A stretch of DNA of 64,000 nt, taken from NCBI GenBank assembly GCA_034521465.1, contig JAXHMN010000016.1:744001-808000 (forward strand), read 5' to 3'. The first letter of the stretch is position 1, and every line of letters begins with the position of its first letter. The notes under the pieces are model-generated. The model saw nothing but the letters and a program-made list of their open reading frames with translations. It was not told where the DNA came from and ran no database searches. A program made the translations under genes and the position numbers. Positions 10,562 through 17,296 of the stretch are shown here, piece after piece. This DNA is from SURF-28 sp034521465 (GTDB taxonomy: Bacteria > Bacteroidota > Ignavibacteria > Ignavibacteriales > Melioribacteraceae).

Positions 10562-11092
10562 TTATTTTCCTCTTTTAAGCTTGTCGAGTACTTTGAAAGT
10601 TATGTCAAATTCGGTATCGGCGTATAATAAAACAACATCGCCCGCTTTGTCAAAGACGAAGTTCATACCTTCTTCTTTTGCGACTTTATCAATTGCATCA
10701 AAAACTCTTTCTTTGATTGGTCCTAAAAATTCTTCTTGCTTGAGATAAATTTCACCGTTTTGCTGATTGAATTTTTGTTGTCTGAATTGTTCAACTTGCT
10801 GCTGCATCATTACTATTTCTTGTTCCTTTGCAGCGCGTGCATCCTCAGTCATTGTTTCAGCTTGTTGTTGGTAAGCTTGATATGACTCCTGTAAATTAAC
10901 AGTCATGCTGTCAAGTTTTTTGTTCCACTTTCGAATCAATGCATCTAAATCACTTTGTGCCTTAACAGCCGGCGGATATTGATTTAAAATTGTACCGGAG
11001 TCAACATATCCAATTTTAACATTTAGTGATTGCGCTGTAATTGAAGTGGCTAATAAAGCCAAGAAGACCGAAAATAAAATGATTTTTTTCAC
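10562..11092 (-). CDS. OmpH/Skp family periplasmic chaperone, first copy
   Basis: 176-aa Skp-like protein: signal peptide (KKIILFSVFLALLATSITAQ), opening strand VKIGYVDSGTILNQYP, Gln-rich coiled-coil arms (YQAYQQQAETMTEDARAAK, MMQQQVEQFRQQKF) and a closing FVFDKAGDVVLLYADTEFDI segment shared with its neighbour. It follows bamA by about 30 bases, the usual bamA-skp-lpxD order. Compared with the second copy the arms are richer in Gln, so the two may not serve identical clients; that is inference. Confidence 0.92.
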   Translation of the reverse strand: MKKIILFSVFLALLATSITAQSLNVKIGYVDSGTILNQYPPAVKAQSDLDALIRKWNKKLDSMTVNLQESYQAYQQQAETMTEDARAAKEQEIVMMQQQVEQFRQQKFNQQNGEIYLKQEEFLGPIKERVFDAIDKVAKEEGMNFVFDKAGDVVLLYADTEFDITFKVLDKLKRGK

Positions 11093-11121
11093 AATTACCT
11101 CTTTTACTTTTTGTTATTTGA

Positions 11122-13623
11122 TTAAAATCCTCGTCCAAATTGAAAATGGAATTGCCATTGCGGGTCTTGTCCGTCAACTGACGGTCTATCAAACCCATAG
11201 CCAAAATCAAATCCAATTAAACCAATTGGATTAATTAAAATTCTTGCACCGACACCAACAGATCTTTTAAGATCAAAAAAGTCGGTATTCGACATGTCAA
11301 AATAAACATTTCCCGCTTCTGCAAATGTAAGAAAATATAATGGAATTGGGTCTAATGTTATCGCCGCTCTAATTTCCGCCGTGTAACGTGTCATTACTCT
11401 ACCGCCGATAATCGTGTTCGGATTATTCGGGTCTTTCGGTCCTACTGAACGATCATCGTAACCTCGCAGAGGAGTGGTTGCAATGATTAAGCCGTTACCG
11501 CCCATATAATAAAATTCGAAAGGTTGGATTGTAGTTCCTTGGACAATCTCATCAAGATAACCAAGATTAGCAGATGCGTAAAATGTAAGTCTATTTGAAT
11601 TAAACAACCTCTTATACCAATCAAAGTTGAGTTCAACTTTGTAATAGTCAACATCACCGGGGAGTATAGGTCCGCCGGAAATTTCACCGCTTAAACCAAA
11701 TTTAGTACCGCGTGAAGGGAAGATAGGATTATCAATATCGTTTCTTGTTACGCTTAACCCAAGTGTATATTGTCTTGAGATCCCTTCCGCATAAAAATTT
11801 CTACCATCGATTACATTATTGTATTGATACTTAAATCTAGACTGAACGTAGAAAAAGTTATCCGGCCATTTCAATCTTCTTCCTACTTTTATTGTTCCGC
11901 CGGTTTGACTTAAATCGTATATATATCTTTGCCGCGTGTCGAATACATCAAAACCAACGAGAGTGGGCGTATCCATAAACCACGGTTCTGTAAAACCAAG
12001 ACTGAATGTTCTGTAAAAATTACCAACACCAAACTGCCAATTGAAGTTGAGTATCTGTCCGCCGCCAAGTTGAAATGGTTCGGCAATTGAGAAGTTTGTT
12101 AGTGTAACACCAATAGCACCCGAAAAACCAAAACTTCCGCTATAACCGACAGATGCATTTAAGTAGTCACTTGATTTTTCTTCAACTTGATAAACTAAAT
12201 TAACTGTGCTGTCGTTTGACGGACGGTAGTCAACACCTTCGGTATAAAGTTTTTCTACATTGAAGTATTCCAAGTTTGCAAGTTGCTGAATGCTTCTGAA
12301 TATCGCGTTACGATTGAAATAGTCACCGGGGACGGTATATAACTCTCTTCTAATTACTTTTTCTTTTGTTTTCGTATTTCCGGTTACGTCAACCTTGCCA
12401 ACCCGGAAACGGCTTCCTTCGGAAATGTTTATATAGATATCGAGCGAGTCTTCGGCAACTTTTTCTTCTCGCGTTTGAAGATTAAACCCGAGATAACCAT
12501 TATCTTGATAGATTGCTGTAACATCGGATTGTTTTTCGTTGAATCGCAAATTTTGATTAAACCGTGTTAGATCGTAAACATCTCCTTTGAAGAAATTGAG
12601 ACGCTGTGTTAAAACTGTATCCGGGTAGACTGTGTTGCCCGACCAATAAATATTTCTAACTTTGTATTGAGGTCCTTCGTAAACACTAATTAATATTTCG
12701 ACTTCGGTTTTTTCGTCGTTGTAAATAAGTGTGTCGCCAAGAATTTCAAAATCACGGTAACCGTTTTCACGGTAATAATCCTTTAAAAGTTCTTTGTCCG
12801 CTTCGTATTCTTCTCTGTTTAAATTTGCGCTGCTCCAGAATTTCCACCAAGATGCTTCGGCTGTTTCATCGAAAGTACTCTTTAAATCACCATCGTCAAA
12901 AGCTTCGTTGCCAACAAAGTTTATTTTTCGAACAATAACTTCATCACCTTCTTCAATGTCGTACATCAGAACTTTGCGTTCGCTTATTTTATCGACTATA
13001 CGGGAAGGAATGTTTGGATTGTAGTCATACTCGGTTTCAACTTCCCAAGAAAAATCTTCGTCATTTCTCCAAGTTACTGTTATTTCACTGCCGCTTGTAT
13101 CTGCTTTTTGAAAAGAAAAGAATCGTGCGGTAATTTCTGCATTCAGATAACCTTCTTCATCATAGAGTTTTTTGATCTTATTAATTCTGTTGTAAACTTC
13201 TTGGGTGCGCAATATTTGTCCGCGTATAAAATCGCCTTCGGAAAGAATATCATCTTCATCAATCTCATCATTGCCGTTAACTAATACATCTTCGACCCTG
13301 GGAAATTCTTCAACTTTTATTAGTAGAAAAACGCCATCGTCAACTTGTTTTTCGATTAAAATTTGAACGTCGGAAAAAATATTCAGCGACCATAGACGGT
13401 TGATAGCTTCAACAGTTTGATCTCCCGGTATTTCTATTTCTCCGCCAACTTTAAGTCCGCTATTGGCTACAATAGTTTGGGGATCCGCTGTAACGTTACC
13501 TTCGACAGAAATTCCAAGAATTTTGTAATTAGATTTCTGGAGTTGAGCGAATGAGGTAATTGCAAGCAGTAAAAAGAGTATAAAACTAAATTTCAGTTTT
13601 CTGCTTTGTAGTATTTTTTGCAT
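11122..13623 (-). CDS. bamA: outer membrane protein assembly factor BamA
   Basis: Omp85-family insertase of beta-barrel proteins in the outer membrane. The signal peptide is KFSFILFLLLAITSFAQ. Several POTRA repeats follow (for example ILGISVEGNVTADPQTI, INFVGNEAFDDGDLK, IYWSGNTVYPDTVLTQ, VDVTGNTKTKEKVIRREL). The C-terminal barrel has the conserved PLRGYDDRSVG segment (the RGF/RGY-type lid motif) and a final Phe (FHFQFGRGF). I place the start at the ATG at 13623, giving 833 aa; the frame opens upstream at 13659, but that would put 12 residues before the signal peptide. It overlaps the 3' end of uppS by 38 bases. Confidence 0.95.
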   Translation of the reverse strand: MQKILQSRKLKFSFILFLLLAITSFAQLQKSNYKILGISVEGNVTADPQTIVANSGLKVGGEIEIPGDQTVEAINRLWSLNIFSDVQILIEKQVDDGVFLLIKVEEFPRVEDVLVNGNDEIDEDDILSEGDFIRGQILRTQEVYNRINKIKKLYDEEGYLNAEITARFFSFQKADTSGSEITVTWRNDEDFSWEVETEYDYNPNIPSRIVDKISERKVLMYDIEEGDEVIVRKINFVGNEAFDDGDLKSTFDETAEASWWKFWSSANLNREEYEADKELLKDYYRENGYRDFEILGDTLIYNDEKTEVEILISVYEGPQYKVRNIYWSGNTVYPDTVLTQRLNFFKGDVYDLTRFNQNLRFNEKQSDVTAIYQDNGYLGFNLQTREEKVAEDSLDIYINISEGSRFRVGKVDVTGNTKTKEKVIRRELYTVPGDYFNRNAIFRSIQQLANLEYFNVEKLYTEGVDYRPSNDSTVNLVYQVEEKSSDYLNASVGYSGSFGFSGAIGVTLTNFSIAEPFQLGGGQILNFNWQFGVGNFYRTFSLGFTEPWFMDTPTLVGFDVFDTRQRYIYDLSQTGGTIKVGRRLKWPDNFFYVQSRFKYQYNNVIDGRNFYAEGISRQYTLGLSVTRNDIDNPIFPSRGTKFGLSGEISGGPILPGDVDYYKVELNFDWYKRLFNSNRLTFYASANLGYLDEIVQGTTIQPFEFYYMGGNGLIIATTPLRGYDDRSVGPKDPNNPNTIIGGRVMTRYTAEIRAAITLDPIPLYFLTFAEAGNVYFDMSNTDFFDLKRSVGVGARILINPIGLIGFDFGYGFDRPSVDGQDPQWQFHFQFGRGF

Positions 13624-14413
13624 TATTGGTTCTGTTAAACTTTTTGGAAATTTGCTCACTGACTAAACCAAACCTTCTTTCTCGTTGCTGGAAATTGTTA
13701 ATTGCCTTTGTGAACTCACCGGTTCTGAAATCGGGCCACAAAGTATCTGCCACATAAAATTCTGCATAAGCTAATTGCCATAATAAAAAATTGCTTATCC
13801 TATATTCACCACCGCTTCTGATCAAAAGATCAGGGTCGGGCAGATCTTTAGTAGTAAGGAATTGTGAGAACATTTCTTCGGTAACATCGTCGATACTTAC
13901 CTTACCTTCGTCAAACTCCCGAATTATAGTCTTTACCGCTTCCAAAAGTTCCCATCTGCCGCCGTAACTTAATGCCAAGTTTAGCGTGAGCTTTGTATTG
14001 TCTTTAGTCTTTTCACACGCTTGTTGTAATTCTTTTTGCACCAAATTGGGTAAGCTTTGAATGTTGCCTATAGTTGTCAACTTAACATTATTCTTATGCA
14101 GTTCATCAGTTTCTGTTTGAAGACTTTTTACAATCAATCGCATCAGAGTTGAAACTTCATCTTTGGGACGGTTCCAATTTTCTGTTGAAAAAGTGTAAAG
14201 CGTGAGGACTTTAATTCCGAGATAAGCGCAAGATTCAACAATGTACCTAACTGATTCGACACCTTCTTTGTGACCGGCTACTCTAGGCAAGTTACGTTTC
14301 TTTGCCCAGCGTCCGTTTCCATCCATAATAATAGCAACATGTTGCGGGATTTCACCGGTTTGCTTTAATTCATCGAATCGTTCTTTATCGTGATCTGTGA
14401 GAGTTACTGACAA
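13586..14413 (-). CDS. uppS: isoprenyl transferase (undecaprenyl diphosphate synthase)
   Basis: Cis-prenyltransferase that makes the C55 carrier for peptidoglycan and LPS. Motifs in order: HVAIIMDGNGRWAKKRNLPR (catalytic Asp and P-loop), YTFSTENWNRP, LALSYGGRWE, and DLLIRSGGEYRISNFLLWQ with YAEFYVADTLWPDF. At 275 aa it is slightly longer than usual because of a tail of about 20 residues (FNRTNNAKNTTKQ) that reads into the start of bamA. It is the first gene after the predicted promoter at 14443-14471 and so heads the envelope operon. Confidence 0.95.
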   Translation of the reverse strand: MSVTLTDHDKERFDELKQTGEIPQHVAIIMDGNGRWAKKRNLPRVAGHKEGVESVRYIVESCAYLGIKVLTLYTFSTENWNRPKDEVSTLMRLIVKSLQTETDELHKNNVKLTTIGNIQSLPNLVQKELQQACEKTKDNTKLTLNLALSYGGRWELLEAVKTIIREFDEGKVSIDDVTEEMFSQFLTTKDLPDPDLLIRSGGEYRISNFLLWQLAYAEFYVADTLWPDFRTGEFTKAINNFQQRERRFGLVSEQISKKFNRTNNAKNTTKQKTEI

Positions 14414-14442
14414 TGTTCTTTTAAATTTTTATTAGACCAGGC

Positions 14443-14471
14443 AAAATAGTTTTAGAAGCGTAAAATGTCAA
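14443..14471 (-). promoter_or_regulatory. sigma-70-type promoter of the uppS-bamA-lpx operon
   Basis: On the minus strand, TTGACA (14471-14466) and TATTTT (14448-14443) are separated by exactly 17 bases. Transcription would start near 14436, about 23 bases before the uppS ATG. No other promoter of similar quality is seen in the short gaps of the genes downstream, which supports a single long operon. Confidence 0.72.
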
Positions 14472-14518
14472 GAAACTATAGTATTTATAATGTTTTAAGA
14501 GGGGTAGTAATTTTATGA

Positions 14519-14898
14519 TCAGTCTTTCAATTGAACAACTTTGATGTTCTTTTGTGCATCGGGGAAAGTGACTTGACCAGTAAACGTGCTCTATTCGAAT
14601 ATTCCGGGGCTACGCCTACAAAAAGAGTTAGTCTAATTTTTTTGTTCTTTTGATGTGAAGTAGCAAGGTAATTTAATTTGGATATAATTTGCGGATCGTT
14701 AAATTCATCTTCTTTTAAAATTACACCAAGCACTACTTTCTTTTTGTATTTACCAACTGCATCTATTTCATAATTGCCGATCGGTTTAGGTTCGGGTAGA
14801 TATTTGCCGTACCTTCTGCTCAAGGTTAGGTAACCATTTTTCCAAAAATGGTGAATCAACTGATCGACCCTATTTTGTGATTTGTTTTGAGTGTTCAT
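14519..14898 (-). CDS. uncharacterised 126-aa protein, possible PD-(D/E)XK-like fold, third gene of lexA operon
   Basis: I do not recognise a named family. Predicted order is helix (NRVDQLIHHFWKNGYLTLS), two strands (GNYEIDAVGKYKKKVVLGVI followed by LKE), helix (DPQIISKLNYLATSHQK), strand (RLTLFVGVAP), helix, strand (NIKVVQLKD). The EID, then beta hairpin ending in LKE, recalls the D-(x)n-(E/Q)xK core of restriction-endonuclease-fold nucleases, but the E of ExK is replaced by a hydrophobic residue, so catalysis is doubtful. The raw frame ends at 14527 in an unlikely tail; restoring one base near 14570 gives the natural ending STFPDAQKNIKVVQLKD with a stop at 14519. It starts two bases after the WYL-like gene, in an operon led by lexA, which suggests DNA-damage control. 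Confidence 0.6.
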
Positions 14899-14900
14899 TT

Positions 14901-15143
14901 CTATGCTGTTAATATTGGTATTATCGGTGAAAACTTTTTAAACTTAAGTATCTTTATATTGTAAATATTGTTGTATTCAAATTTCTTTATCTCGTTTGAA
15001 TTTATCGGTCTTCCGTAAATTACTTTTTTACCGTTCGAATTTTTTGAGATATAATAAGGTTCGAGAATGACTTCATTCAAACCGTAAATAAAACGAACCC
15101 TTTTCCTGTTAACTATTGCGCTTGCAAATAGTTCCGATTTCAT
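14901..15143 (-). CDS. small WYL-domain-like protein, second gene of lexA operon
   Basis: 80-aa protein whose core, RKRVRFIYGLNEVILEPYYI then GKKVIYGRPINSNEIKKF, resembles the WYL fold (an SH3-like ligand-sensing domain of bacterial regulators), with the consensus pattern r-v-x-f-x-Y ... v-x-P-y. No helix-turn-helix is present, so it is a stand-alone domain. The ATG at 15143 is preceded by an AGAGG ribosome site and sits 10 bases after the lexA stop; the frame extends upstream to 15179 but that start would overlap lexA. The WYL assignment is from pattern only. Confidence 0.6.
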   Translation of the reverse strand: MKSELFASAIVNRKRVRFIYGLNEVILEPYYISKNSNGKKVIYGRPINSNEIKKFEYNNIYNIKILKFKKFSPIIPILTA

Positions 15144-15153
15144 AAGTGCCTCT

Positions 15154-15789
15154 TTAATTATATTGACGGAAAACACCAATTACTTTTCCGATCAAAGAGA
15201 AATCTTCTCGATCCTCTAATGAAATTGTTCGGTAGTTTTCGTTTTCCGGTATTAAATTTATTTGATTGTTTTTTCTTTCAAATCGTTTGAGTGTTGCTTC
15301 ATCGCCAAGAAGAGCTACCACGATTTCACCGTTGCTAACTTCTTTTTGTGGATTTACAATAACCGTATCTCCTTCAAAAATTCCGGCGTTTATCATACTG
15401 TCACCTTGGACTTTTAATCCAAAGCAATCGGGATTATTATTCAGTAATGATAAATCAAGTGAAATAGTTCCTTCAATATTTTCTTCGGCTAAAATTGGGT
15501 AACCTGCGGCAACTCGTCCGACCACGGGAATTTCAAAAATCTTATCTGCAACTTTTTCGGCTTTTGTAGCAAGCGCATCAATAATTGATAATGCCCGGCT
15601 TTGGTTTGACCCAATATTTAGATATCCTTTTTTTACCAAAGCATCCAAATGCCTTTTTACACCGAATGTGGAGGAAATTCCAAATTTTTTGCCAATTTCT
15701 CTCAAAGTGGGTGGATATCCGCTCGTATCAATATATTGTTGAATAAAATTGAGAATTTCTTGCTGCCGGTCTGTTAGTTTAGTTTTCAT
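15154..15789 (-). CDS. lexA: LexA repressor
   Basis: SOS repressor and self-cleaving S24 protease. N-terminal winged helix: LTDRQQEILNFIQQYIDTSG, PPTLREIGKKFGISSTFGVK, HLDALVKKGYL. Cleavage site in VVGRVAAGYPIL (the Ala-Gly bond). Catalytic Ser in VQGDSMINAGIFEGD and catalytic Lys in EATLKRF. I choose the ATG at 15789 (211 aa); the frame runs to 15846 but those residues would be encoded over the promoter and operator. The palindromic operator within its own promoter indicates autoregulation. Confidence 0.95.
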   Translation of the reverse strand: MKTKLTDRQQEILNFIQQYIDTSGYPPTLREIGKKFGISSTFGVKRHLDALVKKGYLNIGSNQSRALSIIDALATKAEKVADKIFEIPVVGRVAAGYPILAEENIEGTISLDLSLLNNNPDCFGLKVQGDSMINAGIFEGDTVIVNPQKEVSNGEIVVALLGDEATLKRFERKNNQINLIPENENYRTISLEDREDFSLIGKVIGVFRQYN

Positions 15790-15810
15790 TTTCACTAGTG
15801 CTTTTTTGTT

Positions 15811-15846
15811 CACTATAAATATAGTGCTCAGATGAGCACTTGTCAA
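15811..15846 (-). promoter_or_regulatory. lexA promoter with embedded palindromic operator
   Basis: On the minus strand TTGACA (15846-15841) and TATATT (15823-15818) are 17 bases apart. The spacer is almost exactly filled by AGTGCTCA-TC-TGAGCACT (15840-15823), a palindrome with perfect 8-base arms. A second palindrome, CACTATA-TT-TATAGTG (15826-15811), overlaps the -10. The placement is what is expected of a LexA box, although the motif differs from both the E. coli CTG(N10)CAG and the Bacillus GAAC(N4)GTTC consensus. Confidence 0.82.
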
Positions 15847-15871
15847 GAGAAAAATGAAAAAAGTTTAAAAT

Positions 15872-15895
15872 AAAAAACCCGCCGGGCTGGCGGGT
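15872..15895 (-). terminator. intrinsic terminator of ilvE
   Basis: On the minus strand, ACCCGCC (15895-15889), loop AGCCC, GGCGGGT (15883-15877), then a T run (TTTTTTATTTT). A 7-bp GC-rich stem followed by U-tract is a textbook intrinsic terminator. It lies about 30 bases after the ilvE stop and just before the lexA promoter, insulating the two. Confidence 0.9.
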
Positions 15896-15925
15896 CAAAT
15901 GGGGATAATTATCAAGATTTACTAA

Positions 15926-16995
15926 TTAGTCAATATAAGTAAGCCAATTATAGCGGTCATCAATTTTACCATATTGTATTCCGGTAATTTCGTTGTAGAG
16001 TTTTTTGCTGAATTCGCCGCCGGTTTCTTCGCACATTTTAAGTATTTGATCTTTGTACTTCAGTCTGCCGACACATGAAATAACTGCTGCAGTACCGGTT
16101 CCAAACATTTCTTCAAAGTTTCCGTTTGCATAACAGTCGAGAATTTCGTCGATATGAATCTTCCTTTCGGTAACATTGAGTCCCCAATCCTTTAGAATTT
16201 GCAACGCAGAGAGTCGTGTGATTCCTGGTAAAATTGTTCCGGTTAAATTTGGTGTAGCAACTTCATTTTTAAATTTCACAAAGATGTTCATTGTTCCGAC
16301 TTCTTCAAGATACTTTTGTTCGATCGGGTCCAACCACAATACTTGAGTATAACCTTGTTTGATCGCCTCACGTTGAGCAGCTAAACTTGCGGCATAATTA
16401 CCTGCAGTTTTGCATGCACCAACGCCTTTAGGTGCGGCTCTTACAAACTCATCTGTCGCTAAAATCGGTACCGGTTTAAAGCCCTCGGGTAGTAAGGACC
16501 AACGGGGCTGAGGAGAATAACCAATTTATAATTTGTTGATGGCTTTACTCCTAAAAACGGATCAGTTGCAAAAACAACGGGTCTAATATAAAGCGCATGT
16601 CCGGGTAAAGTAGGGATCCAGTTTTGTTCTAGTTTAACGAGTTCCAGCATTGCTTGAAGCACTAAATCCGAATCTACTTGTGGAATGCACATTCTTTCTG
16701 CTGAGTTATTGAGCCGTTCAATATTTTTTTCGGGACGGAAAAGAGCAATTCTTCCATCCTCATGTTTGTATGCTTTTAATCCTTCAAATATTGCTTGTCC
16801 GTAATGTAAAACCATTGCAGCGGGACTTAATTCTAGTTTACTTCTCTTTTTAATGGTAGGTGAATGCCAACCGCCAAGTGCTTTGTCGTAGTCCATTTCG
16901 AATACATGATCTGTAAATGTTCTTCCAAAGATCAACTTTTCGGGCATATCTACTTTTTCATCTCTTTCGATTAAATCATAACTGATGTTTCCCAT
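15926..16995 (-). CDS. ilvE: branched-chain amino-acid aminotransferase, frameshifted
   Basis: PLP enzyme making the last step of Ile, Leu and Val synthesis. The first part reads LIFGRTFTDHVFEMDYD, VLHYGQAIFEGLKAYKHEDG, ALFRPEKNIERLN and LYIRPVVFATDPFLGVKP; the second part has GACKTAGNYAASLAAQ with the PLP-binding Lys, YTQVLWLDPIE, and EMFGTGTAAVISCVG. The frame breaks near 16490, where PYYPRAL should read PYYPEGFKPVPIL; one missing base restores 356 aa, the usual length of type-II BCATs. It is a single-gene transcript: a terminator follows and an attenuator-like leader precedes it. Confidence 0.93.
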
Positions 16996-16999
16996 AAGT

Positions 17000-17122
17000 T
17001 CACCATAGTTTTGTGGGGTTTGTGAAATTTTTAAAATAAAAATGCCCGGTGGAGGGCACTACCGGGCATTTGATATTAGAATTGGTAATCATATCTGCAA
17101 TGACTACCAAGCTAAAAATCAT
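17000..17122 (-). CDS. candidate BCAA leader peptide upstream of ilvE
   Basis: A 40-codon ORF beginning MIFSLVVIADMITNSNIK; four consecutive codons are Leu-Val-Val-Ile and seven of the first sixteen sense codons after Met are Ile, Leu or Val. The SLVVI stretch also occurs in the E. coli ilvL leader as I remember it. The Leu-Val-Val-Ile codons coincide with the first arm of the upstream hairpin. Two weaknesses: no clear Shine-Dalgarno site is seen, and the ORF reads on through the terminator hairpin to stop five bases before ilvE, whereas classical leader peptides stop earlier. A small sequence error could hide an earlier stop. Confidence 0.45.
   Translation of the reverse strand: MIFSLVVIADMITNSNIKCPVVPSTGHFYFKNFTNPTKLW
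17039..17071 (-). terminator. leader terminator (attenuator) before ilvE
   Basis: On the minus strand AAATGCCCGGT (17071-17061), a 10-base loop, ACCGGGCATTT (17050-17040), followed by TTTATTTTAAAA. A perfect 11-bp stem with U-rich tail, 45 bases upstream of the ilvE start and pointing into it, so it must control read-through rather than end an upstream gene; no gene lies upstream on this strand. Confidence 0.8.
17082..17110 (-). promoter_or_regulatory. pause/anti-antiterminator hairpin in the ilvE leader
   Basis: Minus strand TTGGTAGTCAT (17110-17100), short loop, ATGATTACCAA (17092-17082): 11 bp with one G-U. The second arm (ATTACC) can also pair with GGTAGT in the first arm of the terminator, so two alternative structures exist, as in classical attenuators. 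Confidence 0.55.
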
Positions 17123-17197
17123 AAAAGCAATTAAAAAATTTATAGTTATCAATTTTCTTTTAATTTGTTACTAAATTTCTCTCTATCTTGTTTCTGA

Positions 17198-17225
17198 AAT
17201 ATAATAAATTCTCTCCAAGAGACAA
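17198..17225 (-). promoter_or_regulatory. candidate promoter of the ilvE leader transcript
   Basis: Minus strand TTGTCT (17225-17220), 16-base spacer, TATATT (17203-17198). Start near 17191 would give a leader of about 195 bases before ilvE. A TATAAT on the plus strand (17200-17205) overlaps it and could serve the divergent permease, but has only a weak -35. Confidence 0.5.
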
Positions 17226-17229
17226 TGGG

Positions 17230-17264
17230 AAAAAGAGTGTGGGGTGTTAATTACACCTCTTTTT
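17230..17264 (+). promoter_or_regulatory. hairpin in the leader of the permease gene
   Basis: AAAAAGAGTGT (17230-17240), loop GGGGTGTTAATT, ACACCTCTTTT (17253-17263) with one bulged C, followed by a T-rich stretch. It has the form of a weak intrinsic terminator about 30 bases before the permease start, so it may be a conditional terminator, or simply end minus-strand noise. No gene-specific ligand motif is visible. Confidence 0.35.
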
Positions 17265-17296
17265 GTTAAATTTTCTACTTCAAATACTGGGAGCAT

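Noticed and set aside
14527..14570. C-terminus MHKRTSKLFN of the 126-aa protein as read in the raw frame.
   Set aside because: The neighbouring frame gives a regular amphipathic ending (FPDAQKNIKVVQLKD) and a stop eight bases further on, so the raw ending is probably an indel product.
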